A stretch of DNA of 64,000 nt from an uncultured Pelagibacteraceae bacterium (GTDB taxonomy: Bacteria > Pseudomonadota > Alphaproteobacteria > Pelagibacterales > Pelagibacteraceae): the NCBI GenBank assembly GCA_902625825.1, contig CACOCL010000003.1, positions 1-64,000 of the forward strand, in the 5' to 3' direction. Made by a program: the position numbers and the translations under genes. The notes beneath the pieces are model-generated. The model had not been told where the DNA came from, did not search any database, and worked only from the letters and a program-made list of their open reading frames with translations. Positions 53,061-62,889 of this stretch are shown here, piece by piece (positions within the stretch are counted from its first letter, which is position 1; each line of letters starts with the position of its first letter).

Positions 53061-55601
53061 AGCGCCACAGCAGCGTTTATATTTTTTACCAGATCCACAG
53101 AAACAAGGCTCATTTCTACTCATTTTTTTTTCTTTTGATTTTGGATTATAATTTTTTGTAGTATCATCATCTTCTTTTTGTTGTGAAGCTTCTACTACTT
53201 TCAAGTTAATTAATATAGTAACAAAGTCTAACTTTAATTTATTTAGAAGATCTTCAAATAAATTAAAAGCCTCTTTTTTATATTCAACTAGCGGATCTCT
53301 CTGGCCGTAGGACCTCAAACCAATAACCTGTCTCAATTGCTCTAAATATTGAATATGAGACTTCCAATTCATATCAATTGACTGTAAAAAAATTCTCTTC
53401 TCAATTTCTTTTGATTGGCTTTCTCCTAAAAGATTAATTCTTTCTTGTCGTGATTTTTGAAATTTTTGAATTATTTTATCTCTTAAAATATTATCATTTA
53501 CTGAGTAAAGTTCTTTAAGTTCAGACTCTTCAGTATTTCTTCCCAAAATTGATTTAAGTTTATTTTCAAAATCTTTGTTTTTAAGATCATTTTTTTTTAA
53601 AAATTTTAGTTGGATCAAATCATCAATAATTTGTATCAAAAAATTATCAGAGTATTCAAAAATTTGATCACTATCCATTGCGTTTTTTCTTTGAGAAAAT
53701 ACAACCGACCTTTGATCATTAAGGACATTATCAAATTTGATTAGAGTTTTTCTAATATCAAAATTTCTTGCTTCAACTTTTTGTTGCGCCCTTTCTAAGG
53801 CTTTATTAATCCATGGATGATCAATACTTTCACCATCTTTTAGCCCTAGTTTTTGTAAGATGTTATTCATTGACTCAGAACCAAAAATTCTCATCAGGTC
53901 ATCCTCTAAACTCACATAAAATATTGAACTTCCTTCATCTCCCTGACGCCCAGATCTTCCTCTTGCTTGATTATCTACCCTCCTAGACTCCATTCTTTCT
54001 GTTCCAATTACAAATAATCCTCCTAATGATTTTATATTTTCTTTATTGGCCTGAAGTTCTTTCTCATCCATAGTTCCCTTTTTACCTCCAAGCTGAATAT
54101 CAACACCCCTACCCGAAATACTTGTTGTTATTATTACTGATCCTTTTTTACCTGCGTTTGCTATTATTTCTGCTTCATTTTCATGATTTTTAGCATTTAA
54201 AACTACATGATTGATTTTTTCTTTTTTTAGAAGTTTTGAGTAGATCTCGGACTTGTTTACACTGGATGTAAAAACTAAAAGTGGCTGACCGATTTTATTA
54301 CACTCAATAATTTTATGTATTATTGAATTATTTTTTTCTTCCTCAGTTCTAAAAATTTGGTCATTGAAATCTTTTCTGATCATGCTCTTGTTCGTTGGTA
54401 TTACTACAACTGGTAAACCGTAAATTTCAAAAAACTCCTCAGCCTCTGTCACAGCAGTACCTGTGCAGCCAGAAATTTTTTTATATAATTTAAAGTAGTT
54501 TTGATAAGTAATTGAAGCTAAAGTTTGATTTTCAGCTTGGATATCTATTTTTTCTTTGGCCTCTAAAGCTTGGTGAAGTCCATCACCAAATCTTCTTCCC
54601 TCGAGTATTCGTCCGGTAAGTTCATCTATTATTTTTAAAACTCCCTCTTGAACAATGTAATCTTTTCCATTTTCAAATAGATGATTTGCGCGCAATGCCT
54701 GATTCACATAATGAACTAAATTTAAATTTTCTGGATCATAAAAATTTCCATTTTTTAAAATACCGGCTTCAGAAAAAATATTTTCGATATTTGTAATACC
54801 TTCATTTGTTAATAAAATATTTTTATCTTTTTCATCAATTTCGTAATCATTTTTATTTAATTTTTTTATTAATTTGTCGATTGCTAGATATTGATTTGTT
54901 TTGTCTTCTGCCGCACCAGAGATCACTAACGGTGTTCTAGCCTCATCAATTAAACAAGAATCAATTTCATCTACAATAGTAAAAAAATGCTCTCTTTGAA
55001 CCATTTCATTTTTTGAATATTTCATATTATCTCTTAGATAATCAAAACCGAGTTCACTATTAGTTGCGTATGTTACATCGCAATTGTAATTTTTTTTTCT
55101 TTCATAATCGTTTTGATCATTATTTATAAAACCAGAGCTTAAACCTAAAAAATTATAAATTTCTCCCATTTCTTGAGAATCTCTTTTTGCTAAATAATCG
55201 TTGACTGTAACTATATGAACGCCTTTATTTTCAAGTGCGTTTAAATATGCTGCGAGCACTATAGTAAGAGTTTTTCCTTCACCGGTTTTCATTTCAGCTA
55301 TTTTTGACTCATGTAAAACTATTCCTCCAACAAGCTGAACATCAAAGTGTCTTTCTTTCCTAACCCTTAATGACGCCTCTCTTACTGTTGCAAAAGCTTC
55401 AGGCAAAATCTCATTTAAAGTTGATCCATTTTTTAACCTCTCTTTGAACTCCATAGTTTTCTTTGGGAAATCTTCGTTACTTAAATTTGCAAAGCTTTTC
55501 TCCATAGAATTAATCTTATGAACAATTTTGCCAATTCTATCTAACTCCCTTTGATTAGTTGATTTTATGAATTTTGATAAAAATTTGAGGGGGTTTAGCA
55601 T
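53055..55601 (-). CDS. secA: Preprotein translocase ATPase SecA
   Basis: 848 aa. Walker A in MKTGEGKTLTIVLAAYLN, DEAD-like Walker B VDEIDSCLIDEARTPL, helicase block ISGRGVDIQLGG and QARGRSGRQGDEG. The C-terminal zinc tail SRNEPCFCGSGKKYKRCCG (SecB and lipid binding) is intact. Drives Sec export. Divergent from argJ, the typical alphaproteobacterial neighbourhood, though the usual prolyl isomerase gene is missing. Confidence 0.97.
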   Translation of the reverse strand: MLNPLKFLSKFIKSTNQRELDRIGKIVHKINSMEKSFANLSNEDFPKKTMEFKERLKNGSTLNEILPEAFATVREASLRVRKERHFDVQLVGGIVLHESKIAEMKTGEGKTLTIVLAAYLNALENKGVHIVTVNDYLAKRDSQEMGEIYNFLGLSSGFINNDQNDYERKKNYNCDVTYATNSELGFDYLRDNMKYSKNEMVQREHFFTIVDEIDSCLIDEARTPLVISGAAEDKTNQYLAIDKLIKKLNKNDYEIDEKDKNILLTNEGITNIENIFSEAGILKNGNFYDPENLNLVHYVNQALRANHLFENGKDYIVQEGVLKIIDELTGRILEGRRFGDGLHQALEAKEKIDIQAENQTLASITYQNYFKLYKKISGCTGTAVTEAEEFFEIYGLPVVVIPTNKSMIRKDFNDQIFRTEEEKNNSIIHKIIECNKIGQPLLVFTSSVNKSEIYSKLLKKEKINHVVLNAKNHENEAEIIANAGKKGSVIITTSISGRGVDIQLGGKKGTMDEKELQANKENIKSLGGLFVIGTERMESRRVDNQARGRSGRQGDEGSSIFYVSLEDDLMRIFGSESMNNILQKLGLKDGESIDHPWINKALERAQQKVEARNFDIRKTLIKFDNVLNDQRSVVFSQRKNAMDSDQIFEYSDNFLIQIIDDLIQLKFLKKNDLKNKDFENKLKSILGRNTEESELKELYSVNDNILRDKIIQKFQKSRQERINLLGESQSKEIEKRIFLQSIDMNWKSHIQYLEQLRQVIGLRSYGQRDPLVEYKKEAFNLFEDLLNKLKLDFVTILINLKVVEASQQKEDDDTTKNYNPKSKEKKMSRNEPCFCGSGKKYKRCCGAL

Positions 55602-55666
55602 TAGTTTTTGATTTATTATTTACTTATATCCTTTAATATAATTATTAAATATTTATTTTAAATACC

Positions 55667-56968
55667 ATGGGCATTAATTTAAGCAACTTTTTGACATCTA
55701 AATCAAAAAATAAAAGAATGATGGAATTTCAAGATTTAGACCATATAGATGGCGTCTCTATTTCAACAGTAAGTGCAAACTTGTACAATAACCCAAGAGA
55801 TGATCTTGTTATGTTTTATTTTAGAGATGGCGCAAATTATGCATCTCTTTATACACAATCCAAAATCGTATCTGAAAATATTAAATGGAATTTAAAACAT
55901 AAAAGTAAAAAACTATTTTCACTTGTTGTTAATACAAGAAACGCAAATTGTTTTACTGGGAAACAGGGGTATAAGAGTCTTGAAAAAATAGCAGAAATTA
56001 TCGCTGAGCAATTATCTGATAAACAAAAAGAAGATGATGCCCAACCAAAAAAAATTAAACCTAAAGAAATAATTTTTGGTTGTACAGGCACTATTGGAGA
56101 AGTTTTCCCCGAGGAAAAGATAATAAATAAAATAAGTGAATTAGTGAGCAAAATTAAATACACACAAAATAAGTATATTTGGATGAAAGCAGCACTTGGC
56201 ATAATGACAACAGATACTCAGCCAAAAATGGCGATGGAAAACTGTATGATTGGAAATAGTGATATAAAGATTTTCGGTTTAGCTAAAGGCTCAGGAATGA
56301 TTCAGCCCAATATGGCAACAACACTTGCTTATGTCTTTACGGATGCTGATATTCCAAATGATGTGTTAAAGAAACTTCTCAAAAAAAATATATCAAATAC
56401 ATTCAATGCAATTACTTGCGACGGAGACACAAGCACTAATGATATGGTGACAATTTTTTCAACTGGAAAAGTGAAACATTCAAAGATAAATAGTTTTAAT
56501 GATGAAAAAATTAGTAGTTTTGACGAAGCTTTAAACAAGGTGCTGTTGAACTTGGCAAAAAGAGTAGTCGCAGATGGTGAGGGGGGCTCTAAGTTTATTA
56601 AAATATCTGTTAATAATTGTAAAACAGATAATGATGCAAAAAAAATTGCTTTTTCCATAGCTAATTCTCCACTAGTAAAAACAGCAATCGCCGGAGAGGA
56701 TCCTAATTGGGGAAGAATTATAATGGCTATAGGCAAAGCTGGAGTTCTTATAAATTTTGAAAAATTAACAATCAAGTTTGGTGATGTGCTAATTATTCAA
56801 AATGGTAAACTAAATATGAATTATAAAGAAACTGATGCATCAGAATATATGAAAAACGATAACATTGAAATTTTTGTTGATATTGCAAATGGTACAAAAA
56901 ATTTTATTGCATTTACAATGGATCTAACAAAAAAATATATTGAAATTAATGCAAATTATAGAAGCTAA
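55667..56968 (+). CDS. argJ: Bifunctional glutamate N-acetyltransferase / ornithine acetyltransferase
   Basis: 433 aa precursor expected to self-cleave at the Ala-Thr bond in GSGMIQPNMATTLAY into alpha and beta chains. Other family blocks: NTRNANCFTG, GCTGTIGEVF and AGEDPNWGRIIMAIGKAG. Recycles the acetyl group in arginine synthesis, matching argB, argD and argF here. Divergent from secA by 65 bp. Confidence 0.96.
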   Translation: MGINLSNFLTSKSKNKRMMEFQDLDHIDGVSISTVSANLYNNPRDDLVMFYFRDGANYASLYTQSKIVSENIKWNLKHKSKKLFSLVVNTRNANCFTGKQGYKSLEKIAEIIAEQLSDKQKEDDAQPKKIKPKEIIFGCTGTIGEVFPEEKIINKISELVSKIKYTQNKYIWMKAALGIMTTDTQPKMAMENCMIGNSDIKIFGLAKGSGMIQPNMATTLAYVFTDADIPNDVLKKLLKKNISNTFNAITCDGDTSTNDMVTIFSTGKVKHSKINSFNDEKISSFDEALNKVLLNLAKRVVADGEGGSKFIKISVNNCKTDNDAKKIAFSIANSPLVKTAIAGEDPNWGRIIMAIGKAGVLINFEKLTIKFGDVLIIQNGKLNMNYKETDASEYMKNDNIEIFVDIANGTKNFIAFTMDLTKKYIEINANYRS

Positions 56969-57009
56969 AAACTATTGAATTTTTTTTATTAATTATTAAA
57001 TCAAATATT

Positions 57010-57435
57010 ATGATCAAATATAAATTAATTTGTAAAAATTGCCAAGAGACTTTTGATAGTTGGTTTGCGTCTTCAAATGAATATGAAAAATTAAAAAAAA
57101 AAAATTTTTTAAGTTGTCATTATTGTGAATCAAAAAATGTGATTAAAACTTTAATGGCACCTAAATTAATGAGTAAGTCTCCAAAGACTGAAGAAATGAA
57201 AAAAACAAAATTTAATGAAATCGAAAAAAAGATTAAAGAGTATCAGAAATTTGTAAGAGAAAATTTTAAATTTGTAGGAGATAATTTTGCTTATGAAGCA
57301 AGGTCAATACATTATAATAAAAAGAAAAACAAAAAAGGTATTTATGGGACGGCCACAAAAGATGAAGTGATGGAACTCAACGAAGAGGGCATAAGTGCAG
57401 AAATGATCCCTTGGGTAAAAAATGAGAGTAATTAG
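57010..57435 (+). CDS. DUF1178 family zinc-ribbon protein
   Basis: 141 aa. N-terminal ribbon CKNC...CHYC (residues about 8-41) is followed by a helical region and the conserved YEARSIHYNK and GIYGTATKDEVMELNEEG segments. Alphaproteobacterial family of unknown function. Its stop interlocks with that of ubiG (TTAG, 57432-57435). Confidence 0.88.
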   Translation: MIKYKLICKNCQETFDSWFASSNEYEKLKKKNFLSCHYCESKNVIKTLMAPKLMSKSPKTEEMKKTKFNEIEKKIKEYQKFVRENFKFVGDNFAYEARSIHYNKKKNKKGIYGTATKDEVMELNEEGISAEMIPWVKNESN

Positions 57436-58160
57436 TTTTTTGAAAATTTTCCAATATAATTTATGGAACTATCTGAACTTATAAACCATTTATCTTTAAA
57501 TAAATCAAATTTCATACCATTTAAAACATCAAGCTTTAAATTATATTTTTCTAAAATTTTAATTAAATCATTTGGTTTAACAAATTTTTCCCATTCGTGA
57601 GTACCTATCGGAAGCCAACGAAGGATGTATTCTGCACCAATTATCGCAAATAAATATGATTTTAAAGTTTTATTAAGAGTAGCTACAAACATGATACCGT
57701 TTTTTTTTAGTAATTTTGCACAAGAACTTAAAAAAAAATCTACATTTTCTACATGCTCTACAATCTCCATATTTAAGATTACATCGAATTTAAGATTAGA
57801 ATCTAATTTCTCAGGTGAAGCACATTTATAGTCAATTTTAAGATTATTTTTTTTTGCGTGTAATTTAGCTATCTCAATATTTTTAGATGAAGCATCAATA
57901 CCAGTAACTTTAGCACCTAGCCTAGTAAGTGGTTCAGATAGTAAACCTCCACCACATCCAATATCAAGAATTTTTATATTTTCTAGCGGCTTAAGCTCAT
58001 TTTTAATTTTGAAACTTTGGATTAGGCCGTCTCTTATATAAGAAATTCTTATAGGATTAAATTTATGTAGTGGTTTGAATTTTCCTTCAGGATCCCACCA
58101 TTCCTCTGCAATTTTTGAAAATTTTTCTATTTCTTCTTTATTAATTGTGTTATTTTTCAT
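57432..58160 (-). CDS. ubiG: Ubiquinone biosynthesis O-methyltransferase
   Basis: 242 aa from ATG 58160; an open extension to 58310 lies antisense over lysC and lacks similarity. Class I SAM methyltransferase with ILDIGCGGGLLSEPLTRLGA, GIDASSKNIEIAK and the ubiG-type WWDPEGKFKPLHKFNPIR start. Carries out both O-methylations in ubiquinone synthesis. Divergent from lysC, a common alphaproteobacterial arrangement. Confidence 0.96.
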   Translation of the reverse strand: MKNNTINKEEIEKFSKIAEEWWDPEGKFKPLHKFNPIRISYIRDGLIQSFKIKNELKPLENIKILDIGCGGGLLSEPLTRLGAKVTGIDASSKNIEIAKLHAKKNNLKIDYKCASPEKLDSNLKFDVILNMEIVEHVENVDFFLSSCAKLLKKNGIMFVATLNKTLKSYLFAIIGAEYILRWLPIGTHEWEKFVKPNDLIKILEKYNLKLDVLNGMKFDLFKDKWFISSDSSINYIGKFSKN

Positions 58161-58230
58161 TAGTGAGTTGACTTTATATTCAACATGTATTTTATCAATA
58201 TATTTTAATTTATTAAGTGGAGATCTTATC

Positions 58231-59445
58231 ATGAAAATTGTAGTTTTGAAATTTGGTGGATCATCAGTTGGAACAATTAAGAAAATCAAAAAAGTATGTG
58301 ATATTATCAAAAATTATATCACTAAAAATTATAGAGTAATTGTAGTTTCATCAGCAATGAAAGGTGTGACAAATGATTTAGTTAGAAAGTCAAAAGAAAT
58401 TAGTCAAAATTTTTCAGAGAAAGAATATGATGTATTAGTCTCTTCAGGCGAACAAGTAGCTTGCTCTTTAATTGCAGGTAGATTAATTAGTAAAGGCATT
58501 AATTCTAGGTCGTGGTTAGCATGGCAGATCCCAATATTGACAATTGGTTCTCATAAAAACTCCAGAATTAATCAAATTAAAAAAAATGCTGTTTTAAAAT
58601 ATCTTAAAAATGGTGGCGTGCCTGTAATAGCGGGTTTTCAAGGAATAAATAATGAACAAAGAATAACAACTATTGGCAGAGGAGGATCTGATGCTACTGC
58701 AATAATGCTTGCAAAATTTTTTAAAGCAACAAGGTGTGTAATCTATACTGACGTAGAGGGTGTTTTTACAACTGATCCAAATAAATTAAAAAAAGCAAAG
58801 AAAATAAAAGTTATTTCTTATGAGGAAATGTTAGAAATGGCTTCACTAGGTGCTAAAGTAATGCAACCAGTTTCTATACAGGATGCAAGATTAAATAGAA
58901 TAGATATTGAAGTTAAATCTTCATTCGTAAGTAAAAGTGGTACACTTATTACCAAAAGATCAAACATACTATCTAATAAAATTGTCACTGGCATTACATC
59001 AACACATAACGATGCAAAAGTAACACTAATCGGAGTAAAAGATAAACCTGGTGTGGCAGCCTCTATTTTTAAACCTTTATCAAGAAATTCAATAAATGTT
59101 GATATGGTTGTTCAAAATATTTCATCTAATGGAAAAGAAACAGACTTAACCTTTACAATTAAAAACGAGGATTTAAATAAAACAAAAAAAATTATTAAAG
59201 AAAATAAAAGCATAAATTTTAGAAAATTATTATTCAACAAAAGTGTTTCAAAAATTTCAATTATTGGCGTAGGGATGATTACAACACCTGGTGTAACATT
59301 TAGAATGTTTCAAGCACTTGCCAAAAAAAGAATAAATATCCAAGTTATATCTACTTCTGAAATCAAAATTTCAGTTTTAATCGACCAAAAAAATATTAAA
59401 AAAGCTTTAGATATTTTACATAAAGAGTTTAAATTACATAAGTAA
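58231..59445 (+). CDS. lysC: Aspartate kinase
   Basis: 404 aa from ATG 58231; a longer frame to 58075 overlaps ubiG and is rejected. Kinase domain motifs [20 protein letters not shown] and [13 protein letters not shown]; two C-terminal ACT domains (about 265-404, for example [14 protein letters not shown]) for lysine/threonine feedback. First step of the aspartate family, feeding dapD/dapE. Upstream TTGACT (58168-58173) may be its -35. Confidence 0.96.
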   Translation: MKIVVLKFGGSSVGTIKKIKKVCDIIKNYITKNYRVIVVSSAMKGVTNDLVRKSKEISQNFSEKEYDVLVSSGEQVACSLIAGRLISKGINSRSWLAWQIPILTIGSHKNSRINQIKKNAVLKYLKNGGVPVIAGFQGINNEQRITTIGRGGSDATAIMLAKFFKATRCVIYTDVEGVFTTDPNKLKKAKKIKVISYEEMLEMASLGAKVMQPVSIQDARLNRIDIEVKSSFVSKSGTLITKRSNILSNKIVTGITSTHNDAKVTLIGVKDKPGVAASIFKPLSRNSINVDMVVQNISSNGKETDLTFTIKNEDLNKTKKIIKENKSINFRKLLFNKSVSKISIIGVGMITTPGVTFRMFQALAKKRINIQVISTSEIKISVLIDQKNIKKALDILHKEFKLHK

Positions 59446-59449
59446 GAAA

Positions 59450-60550
59450 ATGAATATCAGACCCTTTAGAAATATTAATAGAAAAAAAACCAAAGTAATT
59501 TCTGTTGGAAAAGTTAAAATTGGTGGAGACAATCCGATTTCTGTTCAATCAATGACAAATACTCTGACTACAGATACTAAGGCAACAATAAATCAGATTA
59601 TTGAAATTCAAAGTGAGGGAGCTGACTTGGTGAGGGTATCCTGCCCAGATGAGTCTTCTTCAAAAGCTTTAAAAGAAATTGTAAAACATGTGGATATACC
59701 TATCGTCGCTGATATACATTTTCATTTTAAGCGAGCAATCGAGGCTGCAGAAAATGGAGCCAGTTGCCTCAGGATTAATCCAGGAAATATTGGTGATAAA
59801 AGTAAGATTAAAGAAGTCTTATCTGCTGCAAAAAATAATAATTGTTCTATTAGAATTGGTGTCAACGCTGGTTCACTAGAAAAAGAAATTCTTGAAAAAT
59901 TTAAAGAACCATGTCCAGAAGCTTTAGTTGAAAGTGCATTAAAAAATATTAAAATTTTAGAAGACCAAGATTTTTATAATTTTAAGATAAGCGTAAAATC
60001 TTCTGACGTTTTTTTATCAATTGAAGCATACCGACAACTTTCAAATGTGACCGATTACCCCCTTCACTTAGGAATAACGGAGGCAGGAAGTTTCGTATCA
60101 GGTAGCATTAAGTCTTCAATCGGGATTGGATCTTTATTACTAGATGGAATTGGAGACACTATACGTATTTCTTTATCAGATGATCCTGTTCAGGAGGTTA
60201 AAATTGGAAACGAAATACTTAAATCACTAAATCTTAGAAATCGAGGCGTTAAAATCATATCTTGCCCATCCTGCGCTAGACAGGGTTTTCAGGTAATAGA
60301 TACGGTTAAAATTTTAGAGGAAAAACTATCTCACATTAAAACTCCAGTTACTTTATCAATCATAGGCTGTGTGGTAAACGGACCTGGAGAAGCTGCGATG
60401 ACCGATGTTGGAATAACTGGAGGTAAGAAAGGTAATAACATGTTGTATTTATCAGGAATGCAAAAAGAAAAAGTTTTGACAGATGATATGATTAAAAAAG
60501 TTGTGACCGAGGTTGAAAAAAAAGCATCTGAGCTAGAGAAAAGTAAATGA
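59450..60550 (+). CDS. ispG: 4-hydroxy-3-methylbut-2-enyl diphosphate synthase (flavodoxin)
   Basis: 366 aa. TIM-barrel domain ([38 protein letters not shown]) and the 4Fe-4S domain with [11 protein letters not shown] and [12 protein letters not shown]. Seventh step of the MEP isoprenoid pathway. It overlaps prfA by ATGA. Confidence 0.97.
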   Translation: MNIRPFRNINRKKTKVISVGKVKIGGDNPISVQSMTNTLTTDTKATINQIIEIQSEGADLVRVSCPDESSSKALKEIVKHVDIPIVADIHFHFKRAIEAAENGASCLRINPGNIGDKSKIKEVLSAAKNNNCSIRIGVNAGSLEKEILEKFKEPCPEALVESALKNIKILEDQDFYNFKISVKSSDVFLSIEAYRQLSNVTDYPLHLGITEAGSFVSGSIKSSIGIGSLLLDGIGDTIRISLSDDPVQEVKIGNEILKSLNLRNRGVKIISCPSCARQGFQVIDTVKILEEKLSHIKTPVTLSIIGCVVNGPGEAAMTDVGITGGKKGNNMLYLSGMQKEKVLTDDMIKKVVTEVEKKASELEKSK

Positions 60551-61620
60551 TACCAGAAAAAACTATCAAAGAATTAATTGATAAACATTTAAAATTGGAA
60601 AAAGATTTATCATCTGGAAATTTGAACAAAAACGAATTTGCTGAAAAATCAAAAGAATATGCTGATCTTAATGGAATTATTTTAGATGCAAAAAAATACT
60701 TATCTTTTGAAAAGGATCAAAATGAATTAAAAAAAATAATTGAAGATAGTAATACTGATACAGAATTAAAGAAAATGGCAGAAATTGAATTAAAAGATCT
60801 TAAATTATCAAACGACCAGAACGAAAAAAAATTAAAATTATTTTTGTTACCCAAAGATGAAGCAGATAAGAAAAATGCTATTATTGAAATTAGAGCTGGC
60901 ACAGGTGGTTTAGAGGCAAGTCTTTTTGCTGGAGATTTATTTAAAATGTATGAAAAAGTAAGTCATAAGAAAAAGTGGTTATTAGATTTAATATCAATTT
61001 CTAAAAGCGAAGCGGGAGGTCTCAAGGAAGTAATAGCCTCAATAAAAGGAACAAATATTTATTCAACACTTAAATATGAGAGTGGTGTCCACAGAGTTCA
61101 AAGGGTGCCAGATACTGAGACGCAGGGAAGAGTCCACACATCAGCTGCGACAGTAGCGGTCCTACCTGAAGCTGAAGAAGTAGATCTTAAAATAAATGAG
61201 TCTGATCTAAGAATTGATGTTTTTAGGGCTGGAGGGCCAGGTGGACAGTCTGTGAACACAACTGATAGTGCTGTAAGAATAACACACATACCAACCGGAC
61301 TTTCAGTTTCACAACAAGATGAAAAATCTCAACATAAAAATAAAGCTAAGGGAATGAAAATTTTAAGAGCTAGACTTTACGAACTAGAGAGAAATAGGAT
61401 TGATAAAGAGAGATCTCAAGACAGAAAAACAAAAATAGGAACTGGAGATAGATCAGAAAGAATAAGGACTTATAATTTTCCACAAGGGAGAGTAACTGAT
61501 CATAGAATAAACTTAACTTTACATAAGTTAGATGAATTTTTAGAGGGCGAGGCTTTTGACGAAATGATTGAATCATTAACTCTTCAAGCTCAAGAGGAAA
61601 GTTTGACTAATTTAAAATAA
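60547..61620 (+). CDS. prfA: Peptide chain release factor 1
   Basis: 357 aa. The GGQ motif is in [19 protein letters not shown], and the surrounding [20 protein letters not shown] and [12 protein letters not shown] are conserved. Reads UAA/UAG. Its GGQ glutamine is the target of PrmC, encoded 4 nt downstream. Confidence 0.97.
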   Translation: MIPEKTIKELIDKHLKLEKDLSSGNLNKNEFAEKSKEYADLNGIILDAKKYLSFEKDQNELKKIIEDSNTDTELKKMAEIELKDLKLSNDQNEKKLKLFLLPKDEADKKNAIIEIRAGTGGLEASLFAGDLFKMYEKVSHKKKWLLDLISISKSEAGGLKEVIASIKGTNIYSTLKYESGVHRVQRVPDTETQGRVHTSAATVAVLPEAEEVDLKINESDLRIDVFRAGGPGGQSVNTTDSAVRITHIPTGLSVSQQDEKSQHKNKAKGMKILRARLYELERNRIDKERSQDRKTKIGTGDRSERIRTYNFPQGRVTDHRINLTLHKLDEFLEGEAFDEMIESLTLQAQEESLTNLK

Positions 61621-61624
61621 GAAC

Positions 61625-62467
61625 ATGATTATAGATGAAGTATTAAAAATAGGAAAGACAATTTTAAAAAATGCAGGTTTAAAATCCCCAATCCTCGATA
61701 GTGAAATCTTAATGTCTTTTGTCTTAAATAATAGTAGAGAATTTGTTTTATTAAACTTAAATAAAAATCTTGAAAGAAAAAAAGTTATTCATTTTGAGGA
61801 TTTAATTACTCAAAGATTAAAAGGAAAACCCATTGCTTATCTAATTAAAAAAAAAGATTTTTGGAGGCATGAATTTCTAATAAAAGAAGATGTTTTAATA
61901 CCAAGACCTGACACTGAAACTTTAATAGAGGAGATATTAAATTTTACAAAAAGTAAACACAATCAAAGAATTTTAGATATTGGTGTTGGCTCAGGATGTA
62001 TCTTACTGTCAGTTTTGAAAGAAAAGAAAGATTTCCAAGGAATAGGGGTTGATATAAGCAAAAAATGTATATCACTTAGTAAAGCAAACGCCCAAAAACT
62101 TGGTTTAATAAATAGAGTAAAGTTTTTTCAATCTGATATTGACAATTTCGCAAATGGCAAATATGATTTAATTATATCTAATCCTCCTTATATAAAAAAA
62201 CATGATTTGAAATATTTGGAAAAGGATATAATTGAATTTGAGCCTAAGTTGGCACTTGATGGTGGATTAGACGGGTTATCAAAAATCAGAAAGATAATTA
62301 TAAAGTCATCTGAATTGATAAAAAAAAAGGGTAAATTTATTTTGGAGATAGGTCTTGATCAGAAAAAAAATGTTAAAGATTTATTAAATAAGAATGGATT
62401 TTACATTGATAAAATTGTACAGGATTTAGCTAAAAACGACAGATGTATAATAAGTACTAAAATTTAA
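61625..62467 (+). CDS. prmC: Release factor glutamine methyltransferase
   Basis: 280 aa. Helical N-terminal domain, then a SAM methyltransferase with ILDIGVGSGCILLSVL and the diagnostic NPPYI amide-binding motif. Methylates the GGQ glutamine of RF1/RF2. Lies in the standard prfA-prmC order, followed by a DUF4167 gene. Confidence 0.96.
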   Translation: MIIDEVLKIGKTILKNAGLKSPILDSEILMSFVLNNSREFVLLNLNKNLERKKVIHFEDLITQRLKGKPIAYLIKKKDFWRHEFLIKEDVLIPRPDTETLIEEILNFTKSKHNQRILDIGVGSGCILLSVLKEKKDFQGIGVDISKKCISLSKANAQKLGLINRVKFFQSDIDNFANGKYDLIISNPPYIKKHDLKYLEKDIIEFEPKLALDGGLDGLSKIRKIIIKSSELIKKKGKFILEIGLDQKKNVKDLLNKNGFYIDKIVQDLAKNDRCIISTKI

Positions 62468-62478
62468 AAAAAATATTT

Positions 62479-62889
62479 ATGGTTACTTTTAGAAATAATA
62501 ATGGCAGACGAAGCAATTTCAGACGAGGAGATAGAAATTTTAAACAAAACTCTGATAGGCCAAAATATGGTTCTAATTTTTCAAATAATGACAGCTTCCA
62601 ACGAAAATCTCCTGGTAGAAATAATCACAATGCATCAAAATTAATAGAAAAATACAGCAACCTTGCGAGAGAAGCATTATCAAGTGGTGATAAAATATTA
62701 TCAGAAAATTATTTTCAACACGCTGATCATTTTACAAGAATTTTGAGCGAACAAGAAAATATTAAGAAGTCAAAAAATTTGGAGAATAATATTGAAAATA
62801 ATAAAAGATCTACAGAAAATGACAAAGATAGTACATTTTCTCAAAGTGACAGCGATAATAAAGATAACGTTCAAACTGAAGCAAATTAA
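62479..62889 (+). CDS. DUF4167 family protein
   Basis: 136 aa, Asn/Arg-rich and disordered at the N-terminus (RNNNGRRSNFRRGDRNFKQN), then the family core NASKLIEKYSNLAREALSSG with QHADHFTRIL, and an acidic disordered tail. Found after prfA-prmC in alphaproteobacteria; its function is unknown, though the basic start suggests RNA contact. Its stop interlocks with the M23 gene (TTAA). Confidence 0.88.
   Translation: MVTFRNNNGRRSNFRRGDRNFKQNSDRPKYGSNFSNNDSFQRKSPGRNNHNASKLIEKYSNLAREALSSGDKILSENYFQHADHFTRILSEQENIKKSKNLENNIENNKRSTENDKDSTFSQSDSDNKDNVQTEAN

Noticed and set aside
58075-58230. Upstream extension of lysC (and the matching ubiG extension to 58310)
   Set aside because: Each extension lies antisense over the other gene and precedes a clear family N-terminus at an internal ATG.
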